Position numbers and translations under genes: made by a program
The notes under the pieces: generated by a model
Seen by the model: the letters and a program-made list of their open reading frames with translations, nothing else
What the model was told of the DNA's origin: nothing
Database searches by the model: none
NCBI RefSeq assembly: GCF_016907365.1
Contig: NZ_JAFBBV010000001.1
Span: 4,154,001 to 4,218,000, forward strand
Direction of reading: 5' to 3'
Length of the DNA: 64,000 bases
Origin: Oerskovia paurometabola
GTDB lineage: Bacteria; Actinomycetota; Actinomycetes; Actinomycetales; Cellulomonadaceae
Part shown: one piece after another, positions 1 to 7,530 of the stretch
Layout of the letters: each line of letters opens with the position of its first letter
How positions within the stretch are numbered: position 1 is the stretch's first letter

Positions 1-1
1 C

Positions 2-325
2 AGGCTGCCCGCGCAGCCGCTGCGCACCCCCGTGCTCGCATGGGCCGGGTGGCGCGACGACGGCGTCCGCGTCCACTGGACCGACGCCGGGGGCCGCCGC
101 TTCCCCGCGACCTCGTTCGCGATCTACCGCGTCGACGGATGGGTCAAGAAGGTCGACGTCGAGAACCCCGCGCACCTGGTCGCGACGCAGCGCGCCGAGG
201 GGCGGATCCTGCAGGACTACCTCGACGAGACCGCGCTGCGCGGCAAGAAGTACACCTACGTGGTCACGGCGCTCGACCGGCTGTGGAACGAGTCGCGGCC
301 GAGCGAGGTCCGCTGGTCGGTCTGA
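2..325 (+). CDS. C-terminal end of a probable GHL10-type (DUF187/YngK-like) glycoside hydrolase, partial
   Basis: The reading frame is open from the window edge to a TGA at 323-325, so only the last 107 residues are seen. They form a fibronectin-III-like beta module ending in VVTALDRLWNESRPS. This is the pattern that closes family-10-like hydrolases of the YngK/DUF187 type, which act on cell-surface or plant polysaccharides. No catalytic residues fall in the visible part. A GTG at 32 is in frame but is internal, because the frame continues upstream. The gene is followed by a perfect hairpin that it shares with the convergent FAD oxidase. The family call rests on the C-terminal motif only; any secreted protein with a terminal FnIII module is the alternative. 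Confidence 0.6.
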   Translation, partial: RLPAQPLRTPVLAWAGWRDDGVRVHWTDAGGRRFPATSFAIYRVDGWVKKVDVENPAHLVATQRAEGRILQDYLDETALRGKKYTYVVTALDRLWNESRPSEVRWSV

Positions 326-344
326 CCCTGACGTCCCGCTCCAC

Positions 345-377
345 GATGCCGAGGGAGCACGGTGCTCCCTCGGCATC
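345..377. terminator. Perfect hairpin between convergent genes (GCCGA-family palindrome)
   Basis: Two 16-base arms (345-360 and 362-377) pair perfectly around one central base; each arm carries a GCCGAG/CTCGGC core. It sits between two convergent stop codons, so a bidirectional terminator is the natural role, although there is no T-tract. It shares its GCCGAG core with other palindromes in the window. Confidence 0.7.
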
Positions 378-395
378 GGGGCGGGTCACGCCGCC

Positions 396-1763
396 TCAGG
401 CGGGCAGCGCGAACCTCCCGTCGGGGTCGAGCTCGCGGCGCACGGTCGCCAGGTGCGCCTGGTCCGCCGGGGACCACAGGTCGATCGGCGCGGCCTCGCT
501 GATCGCGCCGGCGAAGTTCGCCTGGGTGCGCCCGAGCGACCAGGGCTGCGCCGCCTCGAGCAGGCCGTTGATCGCTGCCGGGACGGCCGTCTCGAAGAGC
601 TCGGGGACGGGGAGCCCGATCGTGAAGAGCGCGAACGCGGCGTCGCGCCCCGTGACCGAGTCGGCGCCGTGCGACCCGTCGGCGAGCGCCCCGCCGAGCT
701 GGCGGATCTCGGTCATCATGAGCGGGGCCTGCGACTGCGGCCCCGCGACCGCGAGCACGGCCTCGGCGGTCTGCGGCCCGAACGTGTGCAGCAGGGTGGA
801 CCCGTCGAGGATCGGCATGGGGTCGGTCGGGTCGGCGTGCACTCCCCCGATCGCCGCGTATGGGATCTCGGCGATCGAGTCCAGGAGGATCGGCACCGCG
901 GTGCGCAAGGGCGCGATGGCCCGCTCGACCTCGGCCAGAGGCCGGGTCGAGGCGACGCGGAGGTTCGCCACGTACTGGCCGCGCAGCGGCTCAGGCAGGA
1001 AGTCGAGCGGAGGCAGGCGCAGCAGCGCGATGGACGTCGTGATGTCCGACGGCGCGCTCTGGACCCAGTCGGCGTAGGTCCGGAAGAGCGTCGCGGCGTC
1101 GTCCCCGAGGGCGAAGAAGCTCCCGCCGGTGACGGTCTCGAGGTTCAGCAGGCGCACCGTCACCGAGGTCACGACGCCCAGCCCCCACTTGCCGCCACGC
1201 AGCGCCCGCAGGATCTCGGGGTGGTGCTCGTCGTCGACGTGGAGCAGGGAGCCGTCGCCCGTGACGAGGTCGGCCGCGACGAGGTAGTTCGACCCGAAAC
1301 CGACCTCGCGCGCGAGCGGCCCGATCCCGCCGCCGAGGAGGAATCCGACGGCTCCCACGTCGGGGGACGACCCCGTGACGGCCGCGAGACCGAGCGGCGT
1401 GACGGCGTCGAGCACGTCCCTCCATCTCGATCCTGCGGCGATGCGGGCCGTGCGCGCCGGCTCGTCGACCTCGACTCCGGTCAGGCCTGCGGTGCTCAGG
1501 GCGATACCGCCGTCGATCCCGCGCGCGAAGCCGTGACCCGTGCTGAAGACGGTCACCGGCAGGCCGAAGCGCTGGGCGGTGCGGACGGTCGCCTGGACGT
1601 CGTCGGCGGACGTGGCGTGGACGACGTAGTCGGGGCGGTGCTCGACCGCGACGTTCATCCCGGAGAGCCGGGCGTCGGGGTCGGTGCCGGCGAGGACCCG
1701 GCCGGTCACGCCCTGTGCGAGCGCGGCGAGCACGACGTCCTGCGTGGTCTCGTGGGCAGTCAT
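396..1763 (-). CDS. FAD-binding oxidoreductase of the berberine-bridge/PCMH type
   Basis: A 455-residue cytosolic flavoprotein. Residues about 35-200 form the FAD-binding PCMH domain, with a TGHGFARG motif whose His corresponds to the residue that usually carries covalently bound FAD, and a GFLLGGGIGPLAREVGFGS segment. The C-terminus has the BBE-domain ending LDPDGRF. A Cys that would give a second FAD bond in bicovalent members is not seen at the expected SNYLV position. ATG at 1763 is preceded by GAGAGGG at good spacing, and the upstream in-frame extension is translated repeat DNA, so it was rejected. The gene diverges from the DUF2252 gene across a repeat array. The substrate (a sugar, alcohol or aromatic) cannot be told from sequence. 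Confidence 0.85.
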   Translation of the reverse strand: MTAHETTQDVVLAALAQGVTGRVLAGTDPDARLSGMNVAVEHRPDYVVHATSADDVQATVRTAQRFGLPVTVFSTGHGFARGIDGGIALSTAGLTGVEVDEPARTARIAAGSRWRDVLDAVTPLGLAAVTGSSPDVGAVGFLLGGGIGPLAREVGFGSNYLVAADLVTGDGSLLHVDDEHHPEILRALRGGKWGLGVVTSVTVRLLNLETVTGGSFFALGDDAATLFRTYADWVQSAPSDITTSIALLRLPPLDFLPEPLRGQYVANLRVASTRPLAEVERAIAPLRTAVPILLDSIAEIPYAAIGGVHADPTDPMPILDGSTLLHTFGPQTAEAVLAVAGPQSQAPLMMTEIRQLGGALADGSHGADSVTGRDAAFALFTIGLPVPELFETAVPAAINGLLEAAQPWSLGRTQANFAGAISEAAPIDLWSPADQAHLATVRRELDPDGRFALPA

Positions 1764-1832
1764 GGAAGTCCCTCTCGGACGATGGGAGCGCGGAGCAGCG
1801 CTACCCCAGAGAGAGGGTTGGGAGCGCTCCCG

Positions 1833-1966
1833 GTGACATGTCCGCCGAGGGTGACGGAAATGTCCGCCGAGGGTGACGCCCGCCTGCGCCCAGGGTGCCC
1901 GAAACGTCCGCCGACGGTGACGCTCCCCCGCGCCCACGGTGACCGCGCGCACGGTGACCCCGCGCG
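1833..1966. repeat. Array of degenerate 22-bp-period repeats in a divergent promoter region
   Basis: Successive units start with GTGAC (or GTGCC) and end with CGCCGAGG, CGCCGACG or CGCCCACG: 1833-1850, 1851-1872, 1873-1894, 1895-1916 and 1917-1938, then shorter copies at 1939 and 1954. Four full units in a row are exactly 22 bases, about two helical turns. The array fills most of the 251-bp gap between the FAD oxidase (minus) and the DUF2252 gene (plus). A related array lies at 11190-11276. Confidence 0.85.
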
Positions 1967-2014
1967 CCATGATGAGCGAGGGCGCGCCGCACGCCCCGGA
2001 CCCGAGGAGCGACG

Positions 2015-3478
2015 ATGCCCCACCCCGCGACGGACCAGCCCACCCCCCAGCCCCCCACCCGGCCCGACGGCCGCCCGCCCCTGCGCGGGACGCCGTCCCC
2101 CGAGCAGCGCAAGGAGGAGGGCCGCGCCGCCCGCGCGCTCCTGCACCGCCGCGGGACCGCTTCCTGGGAGCCTGCCGCCGACCGCCGCGACCCCGTCGCG
2201 ATCCTCCAGGCCCAGAACGCCAGCCGCGTCCCCGAGCTCGTCCCGCTGCGCATGGGTCGCATGGCCGCGACGCCGTTCTCGTTCTACCGCGGGGCCGCGG
2301 CGGTCATGGCGGGAGACCTCGGGGTCGGGCCCAGGACGGGACTGACCGTCCAGCTGTGCGGCGACGCGCACCTCGCGAACTTCGGCGGCTTCGCCTCCCC
2401 GGAGCGTTCGCTCGTGTTCGACATCAACGACTTCGACGAGACGCACCGCGGCCCCTTCGAGTGGGACGTGCAACGGCTCGTCGCGAGCCTCGAGATCGGG
2501 GGCCGTCACCGCGGCATGTCGCACCACGAGCGCGAGCGGATCGTGCTGGGCGCGGGGCGGGCCTACCGCGAGACCCTGCGGTCCTTCGCGGACCTGGGCC
2601 ACCTCGACCTGTGGCACGTGCAGCTGCGTGGCGACGAGATCGTCGACAGGTGGCGCGGCTCGGTCCCGCCGGCCGTCATGGAGAACCTCCGCAAGGCCCT
2701 GCGGAAGGCGCGCACGAAGGACCGGCAGAAGGCCCGCCGTCGGCTCACGGTCCTCCACGACGACGGCGAGCTGCGCTTCCAGAGCAACCCGCCCCTGCTC
2801 GTGCCCGTGCGCGAGCTCTTCGACGCCGACGAGCAGGCCCGTCTCCTCGGCGTCGTGACCACGGCCCTCGCGACGTACGGCGAGTCGCTCACGGGAGCCC
2901 GCCGCATCCTGCTCGAGCGCTACCGCCTGGTCGACCTGGCGCGGCGCGTGGTCGGGGTGGGGAGCGTCGGGACGCGCTGCTGGGTCGCGCTGCTCGTGGG
3001 CCGGGACAACGACGACCCGCTGTTCCTGCAGGTCAAGGAGGCCGAGCCGTCGGTGCTCGAGCCGTACACCTCGGCGAGCCCCTACCCCGAGAACGGGCGG
3101 CGCGTGGTCGAGGGGCAGCGCCTCCTGCAGGCGACGAGCGACGCCCTGCTGGGCTGGAACACCGTGCACGGCGCCGACGACCGTCGCCACGACTACTACT
3201 TCCGCCAGCTCTGGGACTGGAAGGTCTCGGCCGACCTCGAGACCATGCTCCCGGTCGCCATGGCCGCGTACGCGCAGATGTGCGCGTGGGTCCTCGCGCG
3301 CGGCCACGCCCGCTCGGGCGACGCCCTCGCGATCAGCGCGTACCTCGGCAAGGGCGACGTCGCGGACCGCTCGTTCGCCGAGTTCGCGAAGCGCTACGCG
3401 GACCAGAACGCCCTGGACCACCGGGCGCTCGTGGACGCGATCGCCGCGGGCGACGTGGAGGCGGTCCTGGGCGTCTGA
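2015..3478 (+). CDS. DUF2252 family protein
   Basis: A 487-residue soluble protein matching DUF2252 over nearly its whole length. The visible signature is the kinase-like core: RMGRMAATPFSFYRGAA, then VQLCGDAHLANFGGFASPE, then FDINDFDET. The GDAH and DFDE patterns resemble the nucleotide/metal-binding residues of aminoglycoside-phosphotransferase-fold enzymes, but no reaction is established for the family. ATG at 2015 follows GAGGAG (2004-2009) at ideal spacing. The first 70 residues are Pro/Arg-rich and probably disordered. It stands alone between a repeat array upstream and a terminator hairpin shared with the convergent ppx gene. Confidence 0.9.
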   Translation: MPHPATDQPTPQPPTRPDGRPPLRGTPSPEQRKEEGRAARALLHRRGTASWEPAADRRDPVAILQAQNASRVPELVPLRMGRMAATPFSFYRGAAAVMAGDLGVGPRTGLTVQLCGDAHLANFGGFASPERSLVFDINDFDETHRGPFEWDVQRLVASLEIGGRHRGMSHHERERIVLGAGRAYRETLRSFADLGHLDLWHVQLRGDEIVDRWRGSVPPAVMENLRKALRKARTKDRQKARRRLTVLHDDGELRFQSNPPLLVPVRELFDADEQARLLGVVTTALATYGESLTGARRILLERYRLVDLARRVVGVGSVGTRCWVALLVGRDNDDPLFLQVKEAEPSVLEPYTSASPYPENGRRVVEGQRLLQATSDALLGWNTVHGADDRRHDYYFRQLWDWKVSADLETMLPVAMAAYAQMCAWVLARGHARSGDALAISAYLGKGDVADRSFAEFAKRYADQNALDHRALVDAIAAGDVEAVLGV

Positions 3479-3501
3479 CGCCTGGGCTGTCTTCCAGGCC
3501 C

Positions 3502-3532
3502 GACGGCGCCGCTCACCCCGGGCGGCACCGTC
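3502..3532. terminator. Hairpin between the convergent DUF2252 and ppx genes
   Basis: Arms GACGGCGCCGC and GCGGCACCGTC pair with one mismatch around a 9-base loop, in the 87-bp convergent gap. The left arm belongs to a short motif (CCCGACGGCGCCGCT) found at three other places in the window. Confidence 0.6.
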
Positions 3533-3565
3533 GGCAGGACGCGGGGGCGACTCGCCGCGGTGGGG

Positions 3566-4489
3566 TCAGATCTGGTCGAGGCGGCGCAGGATCGCGCCCT
3601 CGCGCAGGGCCCACGGGCAGATCTCGACCTCGGCGACCTTGAGCGCCTTCATGGTCTCCTCCGCGACGACGCCTCCGGCCACGATCTGGTACGTCCTCTC
3701 GGCCGTGATGCCCGGCAGCTCGGTGCGGCCCGTGGCGGGGATGCGCGCGAGGCGCGGAACCCAGTCGGAGAGCTGCGAGCGCTCCATGCGCCACCGCTCC
3801 TCCGGCCCGACGACCGCGACCTTCATGCCCGCGAGCCGCGCGAGCGACCGGAACGTCTTGGACGTCGCGACCACGTGGTCCGGGCGCGGCAGCCGCTTGA
3901 CCTCGCCGAGCGCCCCGGCCAGCACCTCCCGGACATGAGCCCGGAGCGCGGCGACCTGCTTGGCCGAGGGCGGGTCGTCCGGCAGGAACTCGATCGTCAT
4001 CCGTCCGGCGCCGAGCGGCACCGAGACCGCGACGTCCGGCTCCTCGTCGAGGCCCGACGCGATCTCGAGCGAGCCCCCACCGATGTCGAGCACCATGAGC
4101 CGACCCGACGCCCAGCCGTGCCAGCGGCGCGCGGCGAGGAACGTCAGGCGCGCTTCCTCGGGCCCAGAGAGGACCTCGATCGGCACGCCCACGCGCTCCT
4201 CGATCGCGGCCAGCACCTCGGCGCCGTTGCTCGCCTCGCGCAGCGCCGACGTGGCGAGCGCCAACGACTCCTCGACCTCGTACTCGCGGGCCAGGGCCGC
4301 AGCCTTGTCGGCCGCATCCAGGAGGGCGTCGACCCCCTCGGCCGAGATCGAGCCGTCCGGCTGGAGGTACCGCATGAGGCGGACCACGGACCTGCCCGAC
4401 GCCGCCGGGTCCGGACGCGCGCCCCGCTCGGCGTCCACGACGAGCATGTGGACCGTGTTGGAACCGATGTCGAGCACTCCCAGTCGCAT
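3566..4489 (-). CDS. ppx: Ppx/GppA family phosphatase (exopolyphosphatase-like)
   Basis: A 307-residue cytosolic enzyme of the actin/ASKHA fold. Family members hydrolyse terminal phosphates of inorganic polyphosphate or convert pppGpp to ppGpp. The N-terminal phosphate-1 loop is GVLDIGSNTVHMLV, the catalytic Glu region follows in TSALREASNG and SGPEEARL, and the phosphate-2 loop is VLDIGGGSLEI. The length fits the short, single-module actinobacterial Ppx forms that lack the HD-like C-terminal domain of E. coli Ppx. ATG at 4489 starts right before the conserved MRLGVLDIGSNT; a longer in-frame start at 4552 adds 21 unconserved residues. It is monocistronic and divergent from the WXG-like operon. 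PolyP and pppGpp activity cannot be separated here. Confidence 0.9.
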   Translation of the reverse strand: MRLGVLDIGSNTVHMLVVDAERGARPDPAASGRSVVRLMRYLQPDGSISAEGVDALLDAADKAAALAREYEVEESLALATSALREASNGAEVLAAIEERVGVPIEVLSGPEEARLTFLAARRWHGWASGRLMVLDIGGGSLEIASGLDEEPDVAVSVPLGAGRMTIEFLPDDPPSAKQVAALRAHVREVLAGALGEVKRLPRPDHVVATSKTFRSLARLAGMKVAVVGPEERWRMERSQLSDWVPRLARIPATGRTELPGITAERTYQIVAGGVVAEETMKALKVAEVEICPWALREGAILRRLDQI

Positions 4490-4593
4490 CCGCCCACGGT
4501 AACCGCCCCCGCCTGGGGCACGCGGGAGCCCGCACCGCGGCTGCCGCCCCACATGGGGAGTTCTCTCCCTGTCGACGCCTACGCCCCGTCCGC

Positions 4594-4599
4594 TAGGGT
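4594..4599 (+). promoter_or_regulatory. Putative -10 box of the WXG-like/hydrolase operon
   Basis: TAGGGT lies 36 bases before the ATG at 4636, with TCGACG at 4572-4577 as a possible -35 (16-base spacer). The same -10 hexamer is used at the rpmB2 and YibE/F promoters of this window. Confidence 0.45.
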
Positions 4600-4635
4600 G
4601 TGGCCCGCCGTCCAGCCCCGAGAGACGAAGTAGGC

Positions 4636-4926
4636 ATGCCCGACATCCAGCTCGACCTCGCCGCCATGGCGGACACCGCGACCCTCCTGCGCAGGCTGCG
4701 CGAGGAGTTCCTCGCCGCCGAGGAGTTCAACCGTGGCCTCGCCGACGCCGCAGGACACTGGCACCTGAGCGGCGCGATCGGCGACTTCGCGAGCGCGTGG
4801 AACGTGCGACGCGAGCAGCTCGGCGAGGAGATCCAGGCCGTCGCCGACCTGACGCAAGCGGTGTGCGACACGTTCCACGAGGTCGACGCCGCCATGGCCG
4901 CCCAGCTGCGCACCGTGGAGCTCTGA
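4636..4926 (+). CDS. Small all-helical WXG100/EspC-like protein
   Basis: A 96-residue, Cys-free, all-alpha protein with no signal peptide. Two amphipathic helices (about residues 5-35 and 48-90) flank a turn region with GHWHLSGAIG. Size, helical hairpin and the Trp near the turn resemble type VII-secreted WXG100 or EspC-type proteins, although the exact WxG triplet is absent. ATG at 4636 was chosen because a weak purine run precedes it; a longer start at 4600 adds 12 residues. Its stop is one base before the ATG of the hydrolase gene, so the two are probably co-translated. I infer a partner or secretion-chaperone role for the next protein; no type VII core genes lie in the window. Confidence 0.65.
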   Translation: MPDIQLDLAAMADTATLLRRLREEFLAAEEFNRGLADAAGHWHLSGAIGDFASAWNVRREQLGEEIQAVADLTQAVCDTFHEVDAAMAAQLRTVEL

Positions 4927-4927
4927 C

Positions 4928-6598
4928 ATGGTCCACGCCTCGGCCGTCCACCTCATGCCGCCGCTCACAGGAGAGCCCGACACGCTCGCCCTGGCAGCGG
5001 ACCGCTACCTGTCGGTCGCGGAACAGATCCGGGCGGTGAGCCGCGGGCTCGCCGACCTCGCCGACCGCAGCGAGTCCTTCGGTCGGGCGGCGGACGCCCT
5101 CGACGACCGGGCCCTCGACCTCGCCGACGACATCGACGCGACCGTCCCCCGCTACGAGACCACCGCGCACGCGATGAAGGAGTACGCGGTCGTGCTCCGC
5201 GACTCCCAGGCACAGGCCGACGCCTCGCTCGTCGTCATCGAGGACGCCCGCACCCACCTGTGGCCCCTGTACACGAAGCGCGACGAGGCCGAGTCGGACC
5301 TTCGCGACGCAACGGCGTCCGGCGCCCCCGCACACGTCGTGGACGCCCTGTACGACGCCCTTCGCGGGCTCACCCTCCAGATCCAGGAGCACGAGGGCTC
5401 TCTCGACATCGCGCTCCACAGCTTCGCGGAGGCCGAGGAGACGAAGGACCTCGCGGCCCGCCGCGCCGCCGACGCGATCCAGCCCGTCCTCGACCAGCTC
5501 AACGACAGCTTCGGGGACAAGGTCGGGGCGTTCTTCGCCCCCGTCGGGGACTTCCTCGCGATGATCGACACGTGGATAGACAGCGTCCTGGAGCAGGTGC
5601 TGCAGTGGCTGTCCGACCTGGTGATCGTCGTCCTCGCCCTCACCGTCCTGGTGACCGCGTTCGTCCTGTACTCGCTCTCGGTCCTGTTCGGGGTGATGAC
5701 CTGGGACCAGGTCCTCGACGCCGGGATCGGCGCCACGATGCTCTTCCTCAAGGGGCTCGCGCCAATCCTCGTGCCCGTGCTGCAGACCGAGGTGGGCAAG
5801 CCGACGCCGGAGATGCGGCTCACGGGGGCGACGGCGAAGTCGCCCACGAACGACCCGTACTACCGAGCCTTCGAGGACGCCGCGACCGTGGACGAACTCG
5901 GCGAAGCCGACACGACGGTCGTTCAGATCGTCAGAGTCGGGACTGGGCCAGACGGCCTGCCCATCTGGCGGGTGATCCCGCCCAGCACGCAGGACTGGGA
6001 GCTGGGCAGCGACACGGGGGCCGCGAACGACCTGGGGTCCAACCTGACCCTCATGCTGGCTCCTGACCAGAAGGCCGCGTACGAGCGCATGGTGCTGCAG
6101 GCCATGGAGAAGGCCGGTATCGGGCCGGAGGACCACGTCATGATGGTCGGCTTCAGCCAGGGCGGCATCCTGGCCGGCAAGTTCGCCGCTGATCCGGACC
6201 TCCCGTACAACATCGAGGCCATCGTCGTAGCGGGAGCGCCGATCGACGCCATGGGCATCCCCTCGGACGTCTCTGTCGTCTCGCTCCAGCACCGGGGCGA
6301 CCCGGTTCACCGACTGGACGGGATGGCACCGCCCCCACCGCACGACAACTGGGCCACAGTAGAGACGGACACGTGGGCGGGACCCACCGCACCTGCATCC
6401 AGCCCGTTCTTCGACGCAGGTCGCCACGACGCCGCGAAGTACTCCATCACTGCCGAGCATCTCTCCAACGGGTCGCTCCACGATGGCGGCTACGTCCCGT
6501 CCGCCACCCAGTCGACCTTCGAGGCCATCAGGGCGGACCAGGCGATGTTCTTCGCCGACACCGAGACCTACTACACCTACGAAGGAAGCGAACAGTGA
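4928..6598 (+). CDS. Helical-domain/membrane-segment/alpha-beta-hydrolase protein, possible secreted effector
   Basis: A 556-residue modular protein. Residues 1-225 are almost purely helical and coiled-coil-like, as in type VII-secreted LXG/WXG-type proteins. Residues about 230-255 are a strong transmembrane segment, and 268-285 a second hydrophobic stretch. Residues about 325-556 are an alpha/beta hydrolase with nucleophile elbow GFSQGG (Ser410), a likely acid in HRGDPVHR (Asp458) and a likely His518 in SLHDGG. The layout resembles PE-PPE/DUF1023-type mycolate or lipid esterases fused to a targeting domain. The stop overlaps the GTG of the lipoprotein gene. The fold of the C-terminal part is well supported; substrate and secretion route are inference. 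Confidence 0.7.
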   Translation: MVHASAVHLMPPLTGEPDTLALAADRYLSVAEQIRAVSRGLADLADRSESFGRAADALDDRALDLADDIDATVPRYETTAHAMKEYAVVLRDSQAQADASLVVIEDARTHLWPLYTKRDEAESDLRDATASGAPAHVVDALYDALRGLTLQIQEHEGSLDIALHSFAEAEETKDLAARRAADAIQPVLDQLNDSFGDKVGAFFAPVGDFLAMIDTWIDSVLEQVLQWLSDLVIVVLALTVLVTAFVLYSLSVLFGVMTWDQVLDAGIGATMLFLKGLAPILVPVLQTEVGKPTPEMRLTGATAKSPTNDPYYRAFEDAATVDELGEADTTVVQIVRVGTGPDGLPIWRVIPPSTQDWELGSDTGAANDLGSNLTLMLAPDQKAAYERMVLQAMEKAGIGPEDHVMMVGFSQGGILAGKFAADPDLPYNIEAIVVAGAPIDAMGIPSDVSVVSLQHRGDPVHRLDGMAPPPPHDNWATVETDTWAGPTAPASSPFFDAGRHDAAKYSITAEHLSNGSLHDGGYVPSATQSTFEAIRADQAMFFADTETYYTYEGSEQ

Positions 6599-7080
6599 CT
6601 TTCTCCCCTCGGCGTCGCACCGCGACCGGTGTCGCCCTTGCCGCACTCCTGCTCCTGACCGGCTGCTCGGGCTCCTCCGAGAAGGACGCAGAGAAGATCC
6701 GCGAAGCCATCCTCGACAACGCCCCCGGCGTCGAGGACGCCATCGTGCGCTACAACACCGACATCTTCACCAACAACCTCAGCATCCAGCTCTCCATGCC
6801 CACGACAAGCAGCACAGACGACGAAGCCCTGACCACCGCCATCGTCGAAACCCTTGAACAGGCCTGGAACACCTCACCCTCAGAACCCTCGAACATCCGC
6901 ATCCGTGTCAGCGTCGTCCCCTTCGCCGAAGGCGACCGCATCGGAGATCCATCTGCCGTCACCTTGAACGGCCGAGGAGTCGACGAGGCGCTAGGCCTCT
7001 ACTCCGACGTGTCCTGGGACGTCCTGACTGTCTCAACGGAAGAACTGACCGAGCGCTTCGGGCCACGGGACGGCTCGTGA
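6595..7080 (+). CDS. Lipoprotein of unknown function, copy 1
   Basis: A 161-residue precursor with a textbook lipoprotein signal: Arg-rich start, a hydrophobic run, and lipobox LLTGC with Cys24, so it should be anchored on the outer face of the membrane. The mature part has a helical SSEKDAEKIREAI segment, then an alpha/beta region without a family I recognise. The GTG at 6595 overlaps the stop of the hydrolase gene, implying translational coupling. It is followed at once by a shortened paralogue. In a secreted-effector locus a duplicated small lipoprotein could be an immunity or folding partner, but nothing in the sequence proves this. Confidence 0.75.
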   Translation: MTFSPRRRTATGVALAALLLLTGCSGSSEKDAEKIREAILDNAPGVEDAIVRYNTDIFTNNLSIQLSMPTTSSTDDEALTTAIVETLEQAWNTSPSEPSNIRIRVSVVPFAEGDRIGDPSAVTLNGRGVDEALGLYSDVSWDVLTVSTEELTERFGPRDGS

Positions 7081-7478
7081 GCGTCAACCAGTCAAGCCGC
7101 CCAAGCCTGCCTCGCAGTGTTCGTCCAGGTCACGCACATCTCATCCATGGCACCGGTCGCAGCGACGTCCGTCGTGACCAGCAGCGTCGCACCACGACCG
7201 GTGTCGTCCTCGCCGCGCTCCTGCTCCTGACCGGGTGTTCAGGCTCCTCCGAGAAGGACGCCGAGAAGATCCGGGAAGCCATCATCGACAACGCCCCCGG
7301 CGTCGAGGACGCCATGGTGCGATACAGCACCGACGTTTTCGTCAACAACCTCAGCATCCGGCTCGAAGGCAGAGCACTCGACACGTCCCTCGGACTCGAG
7401 AACGACGCCTACAGGTTCACCCTGTCCGTTCCCACACACGAACTCGCGCAACGCTACGGACCGCAGGTGGCCCCGTGA
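7077..7478 (+). CDS. Lipoprotein of unknown function, copy 2 (shortened duplicate)
   Basis: A 133-residue product that is a tandem duplicate of the preceding lipoprotein. DNA from about 7183 to 7360 is close to 90 % identical to 6612-6790, covering the hydrophobic signal core, the lipobox LLTGC and the SSEKDAEKIREAI segment. The block between NNLSI and the C-terminal LGL region has lost about 65 codons in frame. The only in-frame start, GTG at 7077, gives an unusually long, polar 43-residue n-region before the hydrophobic core, so export may be impaired. It may be a decaying copy or a specialised short form. Confidence 0.6.
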   Translation: MSVNQSSRPSLPRSVRPGHAHLIHGTGRSDVRRDQQRRTTTGVVLAALLLLTGCSGSSEKDAEKIREAIIDNAPGVEDAMVRYSTDVFVNNLSIRLEGRALDTSLGLENDAYRFTLSVPTHELAQRYGPQVAP

Positions 7479-7530
7479 CCCACCACGCGCTGAGCGTCCG
7501 CACCACGACCCGAGACGAGGCAGACCCACG

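Noticed and set aside
1833..1966. Possible CRISPR array
   Set aside because: Units are 22 bases in total with partly conserved interiors, there are no separate repeat and spacer segments, and no cas genes are in the window.
1764..1970. An N-terminal extension of the FAD oxidase by 69 codons
   Set aside because: The extension is translated repeat-array DNA, and the ATG at 1763 has a good ribosome-binding site directly before the conserved start.
453..2345. A 630-codon open frame on the plus strand opposite the FAD oxidase, and many similar long Arg/Ala/Pro-rich frames elsewhere
   Set aside because: High GC leaves long stop-free frames on the opposite strand; composition is Arg/Pro-biased, no family motif is visible and each overlaps a well-supported gene.
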